DNA of 64,000 nucleotides, taken from positions 217,001 to 281,000 of the forward strand of contig JAAOOA010000483.1 of assembly GCA_012861695.1 (NCBI GenBank), given 5' to 3'. This document shows, one piece after another, positions 24,201 through 36,990 of this stretch (within the stretch, counting starts at the first letter, position 1; every line of letters starts with the position of its first letter). This stretch comes from Trematomus loennbergii. Taxonomy: Eukaryota; Chordata; Actinopteri; Perciformes; Nototheniidae. Under the pieces are notes generated by a model. That model made no database searches. It was not told the origin of the DNA and saw only the letters and a program-made list of their open reading frames with translations. Made by a program: the position numbers and the translations under genes.

Positions 24201-25784
24201 AGCCATTAACACACACATAAACACACACAGTTCGCCGATCATGCTGACCACCCAGCCAGTGCCCCCGGCCCCACCTCTCACCTCGCTCAGGGGCGCTAGA
24301 GCTGAGAAAAACTACACCATTAACTTCCTCCCCTCCCCGCCTCCTCCTCCCTCCCTACCTAGTTCCTCCCTCCCTCCTTCGCTCAGTGCTCCCATTCATG
24401 TTGTAACAACTCGTAAAGGAAGGAGACTTTGACCCCTCAGTAAAATGTTCCCAATCTCTCTCGTTCATCTGCTGTGTGCAGAGGGTTGGATTCAGACTCG
24501 CTCTCCTGGAGGTGACGGCTGTGTACTGACTTCCTGTTCAAAGTTCCATTGTAAATGTCCAAGCTGCTAAAAGTGGCTTAAGTAAAATAAACTACCGACT
24601 TCATAACCTATTGCAAAGGCTAAAGTCGTATTTTAGATGCCACCATCCTTGTCAAGCAAAGTAAACCACCCACAAAGTTGTTCATCGTACTGATATGCTA
24701 AAAAAGTAGGGTACGATAAAACATCACATTCCTTACAAATACAAATTATCCTGTGAAAATCATTACTCTAAAATAACTGTGTGAATGACTAATTGTTTTT
24801 ACAACAGTTTAATTATTTTTGTGCAAATATATGCAATCGACAGAATGGCATGTTGAGTCAAAATGTGCTTTTCTAATGGACCAAATTCAATGTAAGGTCA
24901 TTTATCATGTTTTTTGTGTAAATCCTAGCCCGCCGTATTGCAGCACACTTATTCAAGATTTCATGTTTTGACAAGCTGGTTTGGCACAATGTTAAAAAAT
25001 AAGTCATATTTCTGGTGTAATATATCATAATGACTTTCTTCACTGACCAAGATATTGTTATAGGATACAGAATTGTACAATTGAGTCTGTTGCTGTACTT
25101 TTACTCTCCATTAAAATACCTCTTTGACCTTCCAACTGGATGTTTTTTCATTTGAGGTATCGGATGAGGCAGTGTGTTTTAAGTTTATCATTGTGGTGTG
25201 ATGATGGGATGAGATTTCATTCTTCGGCGTACAGTGAATGAAGTTCCAAACCCCAAAGTGCCTGCTATCAGCTGCCCGTAAAAGGAGAATATTTGATGAA
25301 GCAGATCCAACTTCAGCCACAACCCTGCATTACAATTCTCCTTATTTTAAAGTATAATGTACAGTTAGACATAAGGGAGAACTACCCAACCAGGGTGGGA
25401 AAATAAATAAATAAATATATACACACACATAAGGGTCATAACAAAAACATCAGCCCAATTAGTTCAAATAAAAGATAGATAATCTGGGAAATGAGGCCTG
25501 TACTATCTCGTTTTAGTATTCAAATGTGAAATGAATTTTCACCGCAGCCCCATTTTTGCGTAAGTAAATATAAATCAACAACAGCAGTAAATCACAAAAC
25601 AGACTCTTTTATAGACCTATGAATGATCAATTGTGTTGATCTGTGCACAGCGCACGCAGATATAAATTCAATTGTGTTTTAAATACAGAGGGTTGGGAAA
25701 TAGCTTTTTCTTTTGGAAGTTGATGACTGGTGGTTATTACAATTTTCCGCTCTTAAAAAAGGCAATGTTCACACTAACCTGTAT
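21226..25784. other. Non-coding stretch, no gene recognised
   Basis: No exon recognised in about 4.5 kb. A C homopolymer lies near 22590-22608, a GA run at 22770-22782 and a perfect nine-base stem (ATCGACTCC/GGAGTCGAT) at 23658-23682. A TGCTGACTCAT (MARE/AP-1-like) site is at 23165-23175. The section from 24580 is AT-rich. Confidence 0.5.
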
Positions 25785-26502
25785 TTAAAGGGGACCTATC
25801 ATGCAAAATGCACTTTTTGATGTCTTTTATACATAAATATATGTCCCCGGTGTTTCAGGGAACTCACGCAGCGTCAGAAAATAAAACCCTCTCTCTTTTC
25901 CTCCGTACCCAAATCTCTAAAAACGGGGGTACAACGAAGCTGATCCAGATTTGCGTCCGATATGACGTAATATCGGAAATGTGGACCCACGGCACTATCA
26001 GAAACGTTGCTATCAGAAACAATGCCCGACTGTTTTGGACGTAATATGGTCGGTGTTTACATTAGCATCGCTAACACTCAGAGCTAACCTGTACTGGAGA
26101 GCATGTGTGTGAAGAAGCAGGAAATAAAAAGGAACTCACCTTGTGGTATAACCGGCAAGCGAGAAAGCCTTTGAGCTCCATACTGTTTCAGAAATAATCC
26201 TTGATAATCCATGATATGGCGTTTCATCACCGCAGCATCTATTTTAGACAGTAGCTGCCGGGTCCCGCATGAGCTCAGCCCCCTACTTTATTTTTTTTAT
26301 CAATGTTTTTTTTTTTTAAAGCTTTATACCCCAAATCAGCACTTTTGAAACAGGAAGGGAAATAGAGGGATATGAGGCATGGCTAGAATGGGTGATCCGT
26401 TTGGTATTTTGAGCAAAACACTTCATAGACATCTTTTTTATATAGTTTTATATATCTGAGACCTATGCTATTGCCTAAAAATAGCATGATAGGTGCACTT
26501 TA
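25785..26502. mobile_element. TTAA-flanked MITE, copy 2
   Basis: Same family and orientation as the element at 17731-18439. It starts TTAA-AGGGGACCTATCATGC and ends GCATGATAGGTGCACT-TTAA. Long stretches of the interior are identical by eye (for example around CAGAAACGTTGCTATCAGAA), with small indels between the copies, indicating fairly recent activity. Confidence 0.8.
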
Positions 26503-28473
26503 AATGCACCAGGAAGAAGCATGGATTCGGCCTTTCATTTGACATATGAGGGCAAGTAAAAAGGTTGACAGAAGCACACTCATTCACAGCCATGCAGGCC
26601 ATCAGACAGACAGGTCCTGCAGTCATTAAGTCAGCAAGACAGGGAGTCAGAGGGACAGAGATAAACAAAATAAATGCTTGAAGAGAGTCAGAGTTATTTA
26701 GTAAAGGCAGCCAGAGCCATGTGTGGGAGCAGTAGCAGGGGAACCAAACAGAGGTCAGAGGTCAGATGGGATTTGGGTTTCCGGCTTCTAGACCCCAGTG
26801 GAGCTCAAACATGTTTCCCTCGCCACAAATGCATCATCTCTGCCTGGATCTGTTCTGCTCCGTGTCATCTACTGCTAACACACCCGTGTTCCTGTTTTAT
26901 ACTTAAATATCATAAAGAGAAGCTGAAAAAACGTTGAAGAACAGTGTTTTTTTGTTACACTGCAGGAAATGCTCTTACTGGAATCACTGAACACACAGAG
27001 GAATTGTGTGTAATGAGGATGAGGACATATACTCAGCTTGGTTGAGATGATTGTTCCTGCTGTTGTCGCTCTAATTCTTGTATATTTTCATTTTGGTTTC
27101 CCTGCTTGGTCACTATAGTACAAGTTCATAAAAATGTAATGCGATTAAATGGTGATTAAATGTTCCACACTCTTGCCCAACACACAATGAACATGTATAA
27201 AAGGTATGGAAAATGTGACATTGTGTGCAGTTGGCAAAATGCTGTTTCTGTGCAAAAAGACACAGCAATTACAATGTGTTTCTAATGTTCATGTTGTTTT
27301 TACATGCATGTTTTTGTTTGCATTACTCGTGTCTATAGGCACATGTGTATTTTGTGAGTCCTATGTATTGTACATGTGTTTATGTGGGGGCCGCTCCAAC
27401 TGCAGCACTCTTTATAAACACATCAGTTGGGCTGACAGTGCGCAGCGGGGGGGAGAGGGCGCCTTGAGACAGCCTGGGACAGAGGCCTCGTAAAAAATCA
27501 CTTCTAATTTATTTCCCTGCAAATTGGAAAGTGCACGCTCACACCTGACTAAATCATCACGCGTCAACTGGAGACGGCCCCCCACTGCACGCTGACGAAA
27601 CCTGATCCCAGTTTTGCTGCGCAGGCCCAAAGCAGACCTGGCAGAGAAAACACAGCGTCACGCCGCATACAGAGACACTCCTTAATGACTTCTGCAGATG
27701 TGCTGCTCTCGATAGCCCCTCTAAAGCCCACTAGAGCTTTATCAATGTTTCATTTAAACTAATTTTTGTGGTTTGTGTGGCCTTTACATGTCCGTTTGCC
27801 GTTTCCTACCAACTCACCGTCCTTTATCCAGCCCTTGTACTTCTTTCAAAGTCATTTCCACCACACTTCTGGATCTACCCCCCTTCCTTGAACCATTTGT
27901 CAGTCCTCTACAAGGCATGAGATCAGCAAAACTTCGGAAGAACATAATTTTCTTGTCTTTCTTTCTGTTTCCTTCTCTCTCCCTTTCTGTCCATTTATCA
28001 TTATTCACTCCCGAACTATCCTCTGTTCCACCCCTTTTCCAAAGAATAACAAGAAGCATTAAACAGGGCAATCATAAACTTGACAAACACTAAACAAACA
28101 GCAGGGTCCGTCAGTTCGACTAGAGAACGCCAACAAAACGTGTGGGTGAAACATAAGATATGTTTCTGCATTATCCAAGTGCTACAGAGGCAACCAAAAC
28201 ACAACACTAAGGCCTAAGCGGTTTGAAAAGAGTAAAACAAAACTTCCATACACTACAGACTCCATACAAAAAACACACACTAATTTATAAACATTGCAGC
28301 TGATAGACACACACACTGCACATTTCCATTCACCTGTCTTTCTGGGATTTTAAATGTATTCATAAAAAACGTGGCTGACTTTGAAAAGTTGTCAATGCAT
28401 AACAAAAAAGAGAAGATATGACAATTGGGTTTAGGGTGATTGATTGAAATAAAAAGTGTCATAGTTCTTTGTA
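26503..28473. other. Non-coding stretch, no gene recognised
   Basis: No exon or known repeat recognised. Composition is ordinary. Confidence 0.5.
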
Positions 28474-28815
28474 CTCCCATGTAGGGCTGCTCGATTATGG
28501 CAAAAATCATAATCTCGATTATTTGGGTCAATAATTGATATCACGATTATTAAAAACGATTATCCATTTACTTTGAAAACATCAATTTATTGGAGAAAGA
28601 CAATTTGAACAGTATGTTTTTAACAGTTGATTACCCTGAACTTTAAGTATAATTCAACTGAAAAACCAATAAAAAAAAAATTAATGAAAAAAAAGAAAAG
28701 AAAAGTAATAATAATAATAATCGTTTTATTTCGATTACGTTGTTTTCGTAATCGTTGCAAGCCATAATCGTAATTGCGATTAAAATACGATTAATTGAGC
28801 AGCCCTACTCCCATG
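28474..28815. mobile_element. hAT-like MITE with perfect 8-bp duplication
   Basis: The element 28482-28807 (326 bp) starts TAGGGCTGCTCGATTA and ends TAATTGAGCAGCCCTA, a 16-base inverted repeat with one mismatch. The flanks are an exact eight-base duplication CTCCCATG (28474-28481 and 28808-28815), diagnostic of hAT integration. The interior is rich in CGATTA/TAATCG words and non-coding. The perfect duplication argues for a rather young insertion. Confidence 0.9.
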
Positions 28816-29870
28816 TCTATAAGACAATTTAAAATGTCAACAATCATATAATTTTGGCCCTACAAACAATTTCAACTAAACCATTAAGAAACTTGTAAAT
28901 AAACTATTTACCTGTATTTCTATAAGCAGAAAATGGGTCCAGTTTTGAAAGAGGGCTTTGACAGAGTCGAGGCGTCACAAGAAATATCTAAAACATTATT
29001 TTTAAAAGCTAAGCAATGCAAAGTAAATGTCCCTTAACTATCCCCATAAGTGTTGAATTGGAAGATGAAATCATCATCGCAAAATAAAACCAATTGCAGG
29101 CCTGTAGGTTAGATGGCCCAATGGTGTGCAGCCACAAGAATACTTTACATAAACAACAATAAAAGGAGTGAAATGTCAAACTTACAGTTCTGTTGTTGTC
29201 CTGGAGAGTCGTTGTGGTTCAGGGAGCAGCAGGTCCGAGGCTTTTCCGGTCAACAATGGCGCCATCTAACCTTGTAACATCTCCGAAGTCCCAGCAGGTG
29301 TTTTCATCAGAGGCCACACACTTTTCCGGTCACTTTTGGGTCTAGCCTAACTCGAATCCAGGGCTGGGTCCAATCACACTCATTGTTAGTTGACTATCTT
29401 GTAAACACAAACTGACTTCAAGAAATGGTTGCCAGCCAATACTACCTGCATAGCAACATATAGCTTAGCGGTTAGCACTACTGCTAGCACGGCGGCTAAC
29501 AGCTAAGTAACTTACAGACTTAAATCAAACACAGGCTCTAACATGTAGTAAATTACTGAATTTAAGTAGTTAAAGGTGAATGTTTGCTAATTACTGTTTC
29601 TACTATTTTCCCGCTTGTGTTTCTCAGCTACTTTCTATCCAGCTGGTTTCCTACGTTCTGCGTGGCCCCGCCCTCACAGAGTCTCTTCCTCCCTTACAGC
29701 CAATCAGGGACTGGACACTGATAATTAGTAATACAAATCACAACAGTTGAAAATGAAGGCGCAATCTGTGATTTTATTTGACCATAAATAATATATATAT
29801 AGAACATAAATGATACCGTTTGTATTTTTTTTACATATAAAGAACTGTAACCTAATCCATTCTTTCCCCG

Positions 29871-29891
29871 GGGATCAATAAAGTCTGACAC
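29871..29891 (+). repeat. LINE-like 3' tail
   Basis: GGGGATCAATAAAGTCTGACA matches the GGATCAATAAAGT ending common to teleost non-LTR elements. The body is not recognisable, so it is likely a short 5'-truncated copy. Confidence 0.4.
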
Positions 29892-32800
29892 TGACTCTAA
29901 ACACACACTGTGTCTGTTATTGATGTAAAACAATGTGTTTGTTCTTGAAATGTGTTGCTTGAACTTCGGATGCTCTTAACATAACGAATAGCATCTGTTT
30001 AAATAACCGGTTGTTGTCATTGTTTGTTTTTATCTCAAGCTGTTTGCTTATGCGTTCTTATGGGTTTTTTTTTTTATTGTGATGTCTGGTGTTCATGCAG
30101 CAATTTCCCTGTTTCCAAGATAATTATTCAATTTCTAAAGTATTTGAATTTTTTTACTTTATTCAATAATTGTTGTTGTTGTATAAAATCAACAAAAAAG
30201 CAACCACTGACAGCTTATTTCCAGAAAACCTACAGCCATTGTTTTTGCTGACTCATCAGAAAGCCCAACACAGCGGACCAATCAGTCATGTGTGTGTATT
30301 CAAAACACAGTTTTGACCTTCACCTTCCCACCACAAATACTGTTCCCCTTCATTATCTAATGAACACTTTGGCTGAGGAGTCACAAACCAAACACAACAG
30401 AATATCCCAGCATGCCATGTAAAAACAAAGCGTGGCGGGAGCGAGACGGATGAACCGTGGTATGTGCACTCCCACAAAAGTTCACAAGTAAATATAAGGC
30501 TGATAAATGGTGCGAGGACTTTCAAGTGTGTACTTACACATCATGTTTAGACCAACAGTTCTCCACATAACATCAATTCAACATAAAAACGAGGTAGTAC
30601 AAACAGAGACGGACAAACGAACAGCTTGAAAACATACTCTTGTGTTTTGGAAAGAGCTCCCTTTTGGACACAGGCCTGCTTGTTAGTCTTTGCTGATGTG
30701 GCTGGCTCGCGTTTGTTGTGCTTCTGTCTGTGTTTTATTGCAGGTACAGGCAGGGTGTTCAGATGTTGAGGGCACTGAGAAACAGTTTACAAACTCACCC
30801 CAAGACCTCGAGGTCAGGAGCAGGGGGCAGCAATTGCCTGGGAGGACAGGACGGAGGCACACTTTTGTTTTTACAATGTCGTCTTGCTGTCCTTCTGTTT
30901 TTCTCTATTCCCCTCCTTTCTCCCTCACACTCCCATTTACTCTTTTTGGGTAGCCTGCATGTCTTTTGATTAGCCATAACTGGTCATGAACAGCAGAATT
31001 AGTTGCAACAGTTTTCTCTTTATACTTTATATGACAATAAAGAGAATGCTTTATGAGTGTTTTTGTTGAAAAATATTATTTCAGCTGTTGGTCATGTCCA
31101 AATACAAACGCAAAGATGTTCCCTTTGTTTAGGTGCACAGAATGTCAAGGGCTTACAGTCAGTAGTGTCCATCAACATCCTTACATTACAATACATTGCA
31201 TTTAGCTGCAATTCACAATAAGTGCAACAAAATATCAAGATTCACATTAAGGAGAACAACAAACGTGCTGACATATTCACTTCAAACAAGAAAGACCATT
31301 GTAGGAGCTGGTGCATTCAGTATTTTCCCAACAATAAGTAACTCTTTAAGTGCAATTTTAAATTTTTGTATTTAATGGCCAGGTAGGGAAGACTTTGCGA
31401 CAGAAGATGTGTAGACTCTCCGCTGTCCTGATATCATGAATCACAAATGTTAGTTTTTCAATTTTAAAGTAAAAATGGTAATGCATTAGAGTCAAAATGA
31501 TCATTTAATTTTAACCAGGTGGTTTCAGGTGCCAGGTTGGAAGAGCAAAAAACTCAACTGCTGTAAATACAATTCCCACTGTAGGATGTAGGTGTTGCCT
31601 GTAGGGGGTGCACTATCTCTCTAGGTCTAGGAGAGGTCAGAGGGCGCCATAAAAACACCGGAAGTGCAACATGGCGCTTGTTTGTTAGGAATTGACGCTT
31701 CTTACGTGTTTTCTATGGTAATGACATTTATGAATAATCTCATGTTGTTTGACAATGATTTAGCTCCAAGCAGCTATGTTTGTGATTTAGTTTATATTGA
31801 CTTCTTAAAGAAATCCACAGTTTGTGTTATTGTTGATTTGCTTGCCAATGCTTGCTGTAAAACTTGCCACGTATGAACCTTTGTTATATGATTATTTCTC
31901 TATTTGCTGCTTTTTAATTGCATTGAGCTGTATAGAAAATGTTGTTTCCTGAAAATAAGGAAGTTGCTTCTAAGTTCACTAGGTTGGGGTTTTGAGTGTT
32001 TTTCTGCTTTCTTTCTCTAAGAGGCCAAAGCAGTGCTGTGTTTGTTCTGGAATGGGTTTCTTTACTAGCCCGGACAGTGTGGCTGGTATTGTTTCATATT
32101 ATGAATCTGTGGGTTTGTTATAATAGCAAAATGTGGTCTTGGAGACACTTACTCTACAAGGAACTACCACAAGGCAATTTTGAGAACTTTAACAAGTATT
32201 TATATGTCTGTCTGTAGCTGGATCTTTGTGCAAAATACAGATACAAAGCTGTAAATGTGTTTAGTTATGATCAAAATAAAATCAGATAGGTAGTGGGAGG
32301 AAGGATAGTGGACATTGGCCAACCACATTTTACACTTTTCTGATTTATCGTCTGGCTGGAGTGTTCCTATTGCAAGACGGTCTCTATTCTCACTATTTTA
32401 TTAAAATAATACTTTAAATAGATTGGAAAACATTTCTGCCTTCTAGCTGAATAGCCTTCTAAGTTTTGTTTGTGATTAATGTAAAGCTGAGATGGTTGGA
32501 GGGAAGTTGCCTGAGGGAAATGTTCTGTTAAATGCACAGTAAATTATAGTAAATAACTTTCTTACTGAGTTTAAGTTGAATGTTCGTTGTTGCTTTTCGG
32601 CTGTTTTGGTAGAAATTCTTCAGAGAAATATGCCTCTTTGGCTTGCGAGATGTTCTGAACTCAGTTGGCTTCACAGTAGTAGCAGCCGAGAGCCACAGAC
32701 TGGATGTCCTTTTTAACATATGAATAATTCGCAAAACATTTTCTTCTGTCTATCCTCTTTGTATCTCTGACATCCTCCTCTCTTTTTGACATATGTAACG

Positions 32801-35437
32801 TAATCTCTGCTGTCTTTGTGACCAGATGTTCAACTCTGTATAACCCACAGCTGCATAATCCAGGCAGTCCATCCTTGACTCTCTGTCTCCATTGGCACTG
32901 TCACAGCTTCAGTTAGGAAAAGTCAATACACTCTATTCAAATCACTTCTACACCCTGTCAAAGCCCTTTACAACCACGGTGCACTTGCACAGGTGTTTTC
33001 AGTGATTTATATCTGTGTGTATCTACTAAAAGCACAAAGGCTAATAATGAAATGGATAACGGCTGAATTGATTATTTAGCTGTTTCAATTTCAGGTTCCT
33101 ATTTGTTTATACCTATTTGTATATCTTAAGTATTGTATGTTGTACTGTTGGAGGAACCACTGACGTTTTTCATTGCCTTATTATATGCTTCAGCTATTGT
33201 TAATCAAATCCTTACAATCTTGAATCCTTTATTGTGCAATTTGGCTCACTGGGACACTGTCATGGCTTTAGTGGGACACTTGGATAGAACAGATCGATGG
33301 TCAAGCCAGGTTGTTTTCTACAAATAAGGCTTATATTTACTGTAATATAGCGAAAACATTAACAGTATGCGCTTCATGACCATTGTCATGGTGACCAGTA
33401 ACTGTATTAACTGATTATGTATATAGCAATAGCCTGATATAGCTCTACACACTTTTTACCTCACAGATGGTTGAAAACAATGCAAAAAGCAATGAAACAT
33501 TAGCTTCAATGGTATTGTACTTCAATTTATGTTTATATTGACATACTGTAGACTACATGTGGACAACCCCAATTCCCTTTCCCTTTTCCCCAACTGGCAT
33601 TGATGTAGATCCCCAGAGTAGTGACCCAGCAACCTACAGACCAATTCCCCATCCTCTCATATCCTGATGTGTGTACAGAGGCCACTGGCCCGGCCCAGCC
33701 AGGGCAGGTGAAGCTCTGAACTCCATTACATAACCACAGAGGAAGTCATCCGTCAGTGTAGTGGAGTGGGGTGGCACTCAACTATGTCCCATTTTTTTTT
33801 TCTCGGCTGGAGCTGCAGCTTCCAGTGTGCAAAGGGTGACAGCGCAGTGAGCCTGAAGTGTTTGTGTTAGCCTAAATCAGTTCGAGAGGAGTGGAAACAA
33901 TCCAGGGGGCTCAAATGTGTGTGTGTGTGTATGTGTCCCTCCCTAATGATTTATTGTGACAAATGATCAGCCATAAACAAACAACAAGCAAGCCACCCGG
34001 CTGTCCACATACACACACAAACAAACAAACAAGCAAGCAAACAGAGGAGACAGACAAACAGACAGAGTGATGGCCGAGTTTAAGATGATCAATCACAGTT
34101 AGATCAGAGCTTATTAGAATATGGTTCACGATCAAGGGTGTGTAGAGCGGTGCAGAGTCTCAAACCTGGAAGAGTCAGCATTCAAGCACTTCCCACATCA
34201 ATGGTTCTTGCGATGCTAACTTTTGTGTCAGGCCTACCAAAAACCGTCATCCCTCTATTGTGTATGTCTGTGCATATTAGTACTTGCACGCATGTCTGCA
34301 TGTCCACCTGTGTTCAGGAGTGTGTGAACATGTGTTTTTTGGTATGGTTTTGCGTGCATGCGGTTGCCAGTCTGCCCGTCATATGAGTGTGTTTCTGAGC
34401 GAACAAGTGTGTGTGTGGGATGTAACCGAAGCCACAGCGGCACAACACAGCAGCCTGTTCAAAGGCCCGTTTGTATTATTACAGCTTGTCCAGCTGCTCA
34501 GGACAGACAAACAAGACTTAGAGCTCTGAGCTGCAAAACACAGACCTCCCACCCCAGCCCAGAAACCCCTGTGGCCCGGCCCGGCCCAGGCCCAGCATCG
34601 CGGCTCAGAAATGCACAAACAAACGCCTACAAATAGACAAACTGTGGGCCATGAGGGGAAGTTTTGTTCGGAAATGATGAAGGATGAATGCAAATTGAAA
34701 TCATCCTGAAAAGGAGAGGCTCTCCTTGTTTTTTGTTCTTTTAGAAACTGCTTAAAAATTGGCCATCTGGGACATTTCTACTGAATTTCTACCAGATTGT
34801 GCTCCCTATTTTGCTCTGACTCCCTAACTCATAAATCATACTTGTTTTAGTTGAAAGAATAAGCGAGTTTTTTGCTTTGTTTCCAATTTGATCATTTATT
34901 TAAAATAGATATGGTATACTTGTGTCAACATTTGTATAGTGAGTGGCAGCAGCCCCTCCCGCCCCATTCTCTCCCCATGAACAGTATGGAAAGTGCCTAT
35001 ACATTTCTTCAGCACACTGTAATGAGTAACGTTAGCTCCTGTCAAAATATTGAGTCTCCATTCCACATTTGCTTTTTAAATCTCACATACTTCATTGAGC
35101 AACGATCCTAAAACCAAAATATAGCTCTATATACACAGCCATCTACTTATAAAGCTGATAATTAATGCCTGTATTTCCAGCGCAGACTTTACGCCGGCAA
35201 TATTTCTTCTCAGTGTGTACTCAGTGTGCACTCTGTTGCCCTGCGAACAGCTCTCTCCTCTGGAGATCTCCGCAAATGGATCTGATCGTAGCGATTAAGA
35301 TCAGAGTAAGCTAACACTCTCGCTCCCTCACACCTCTCGCTCTCCCACCTTCTATTTTCTCTACTTTTCTCCTCATTCGTCCTCCCCTCCATCCTCCATC
35401 CTTGTCACTCGTTCTCCATCGTCTTCACTCCTCCATT

Positions 35438-35460
35438 CCTCCTCCTCCTCCTCCTCCTCT
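35438..35460. repeat. (TCC)n microsatellite
   Basis: A run of TCC/CTC trinucleotides within a wider pyrimidine-rich region (about 35310-35490). Confidence 0.9.
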
Positions 35461-35851
35461 CCCCATGCTCCTGCTCCCTCTCCCTCTCTGAATCAGGGTC
35501 CCTGTGTGCCTGTATGTAACATCAGTAAAGCTGTCAGGCAGCCAGGCCAAGGTAAACAGCCCAGCGCTGGGTTCAGGGGTGATGGGGGCCGAGATGTTTT
35601 TCCTCAGGAACCCAGGGACCCCTGGAGGCTTCTGGCTGGGGCCAGGGAGGGGCTGAGGGGGGAAGACGATCCCCTCAGTTGCCCCCCACAAGAACACACA
35701 CCGGCCGGTTTCTATTTTCTCTCTCTTTATCTCCATCTTGTCCCTTTTGTCTCCGTAGTCCTCAGCAGAATATGTGTCTCTGTGTACACAAAACTCTCAT
35801 TTATGTACAATCGTTCATCACCGTCTCACACTTCTTCCCCACGTGCCTGTG

Positions 35852-36252
35852 TTAAAGGGCCCTATTATGCTTATTTAGGTTATTATTAGTATTAGTGTCT
35901 CTACTGGGACATGTCTCCATGCTTTAATGTTCAAAAAGGTCTTTGTCTCATACTGCCTGTGCTGCAGCACCTCTTTTCACCCTCTGTCTGAAACCAGAGC
36001 CCAGTCTGCTCTGATTGGTTAGCTGGCCGGCTCTGTTGTGATTAGTCAACCGCTTAGTGATGTCCTGCCTCTTAGCCTATCACATACAATGTGTTGGAGC
36101 ACGAGCCAATAATACCACGATGTTACATTGTGATGTCACTATGTTACGGAAGGGAACTTTGGGATTTTAGACTTTAGACCTCACATTTTGAGATGCTGAA
36201 ACATCATAAGATTTTCAAATGAATGCCTCTCAAGGCAAAATGACATTTTTAA
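35852..36252. mobile_element. TTAA-flanked teleost MITE, partly decayed
   Basis: The left end TTAA-AGGGCCCTATTATGC and inner text CTTTAATGTTCAAAAAGGTC and GCTGCAGCACCTCTTTTCACC are familiar from a very abundant fish MITE. The right end is decayed; the best TTAA is at 36249-36252. It shares only the end pattern with the 17.7 and 25.8 kb family, so it is probably a related but separate family. Confidence 0.6.
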
Positions 36253-36339
36253 AGGTAGACTTGGAATGGGATTTTGGCCTTGTGTTCTTCTGGAGGAATT
36301 CAGCAAATCAATGATGTCACTTTTTAGATAAAAGAAAGC

Positions 36340-36990
36340 AAGAACAGGGGGTAAAAAAGGAGGAGAGAGGGGAACAATAAGGGAGAGAAATAGATATAGA
36401 GAGACAGAGGGAGTTAAAGGGTGAGTAAGAAAGGGACGGTAGAAGGAGATAGGGGAGAAGTGATATCCCTCACCCAGGCGTGACCCCTCTCAGCCCCAGT
36501 GAGGGAGGCAGACGGCCCGGAGAAGGAGAGCATGAGGCGGGGGGTACATCCAGAGGTTACAAATCAGAGCCGGCACTAAAAACACAACACCAGAGAGACA
36601 GAGGGGAGAGAAAAGAGAGACAGGAGGCTGGGAGTTGATGAACAGTGGGAGAAGAGTTTAAAAAGGATTTAATGGAGAAAGTAAGGAGTTCAGAGAAGAA
36701 ATGGAGGAGGCAGGGAGAAGAATTGTTGAATGAAGACAGGAGCCGGTCAAGCCAAGAAAAGCATGTAGAATTGAATTAGGGAGGGAGAGCACCGAGCAAA
36801 CCAACAGGAGAGGAAAGCAGGGGTGCAAGGAGGAAGAGGAGGACCATTAGCACTTGTACATCAGCCGTTACATCCCTTGGCGGCTGTCGAGGGGTAAAAG
36901 AAATGAGAGGAAACATTACAGGGTGGGTGGAAGGATTAGGATAATTGGAGAGGAGTAAGAAAGGGAGAGCAGATTCAGCAGGAGAAAGGT
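36340..36990. other. Long purine-rich strand-asymmetric tract
   Basis: The plus strand is heavily biased to A and G for about 650 bases (GGAGAGAGG, GGGAGAGAAATAG, GAAGGAGATAGGGGAG and so on) without a fixed repeat unit. No reading frame is convincing. Confidence 0.7.

Larger units (their letters stand above)
28816..35851. other. Gene desert segment, no gene recognised
   Basis: About 7 kb without a recognisable exon. A GC-richer promoter-like patch lies at about 29200-29330 and 29640-29710. Short LINE-like tails lie at 29871-29891 and 31027-31042. A MARE-like TGCTGACTCATCA is at 30246-30258. Repeated ACAAACAAACAAGCAAGC units are near 34015-34045, and pyrimidine-rich sequence with a TCC repeat runs from about 35310 to 35490. 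None is assigned a function. Confidence 0.5.

Noticed and set aside
29200..29710. Promoter-like GC patch as a gene start
   Set aside because: No exon follows on either strand, and the sequence could equally be part of an unrecognised repeat.
31566..31620. CCTGTAGGGGGTGC as a fourth CTCF-type site
   Set aside because: Two mismatches in the core, so indistinguishable from background.
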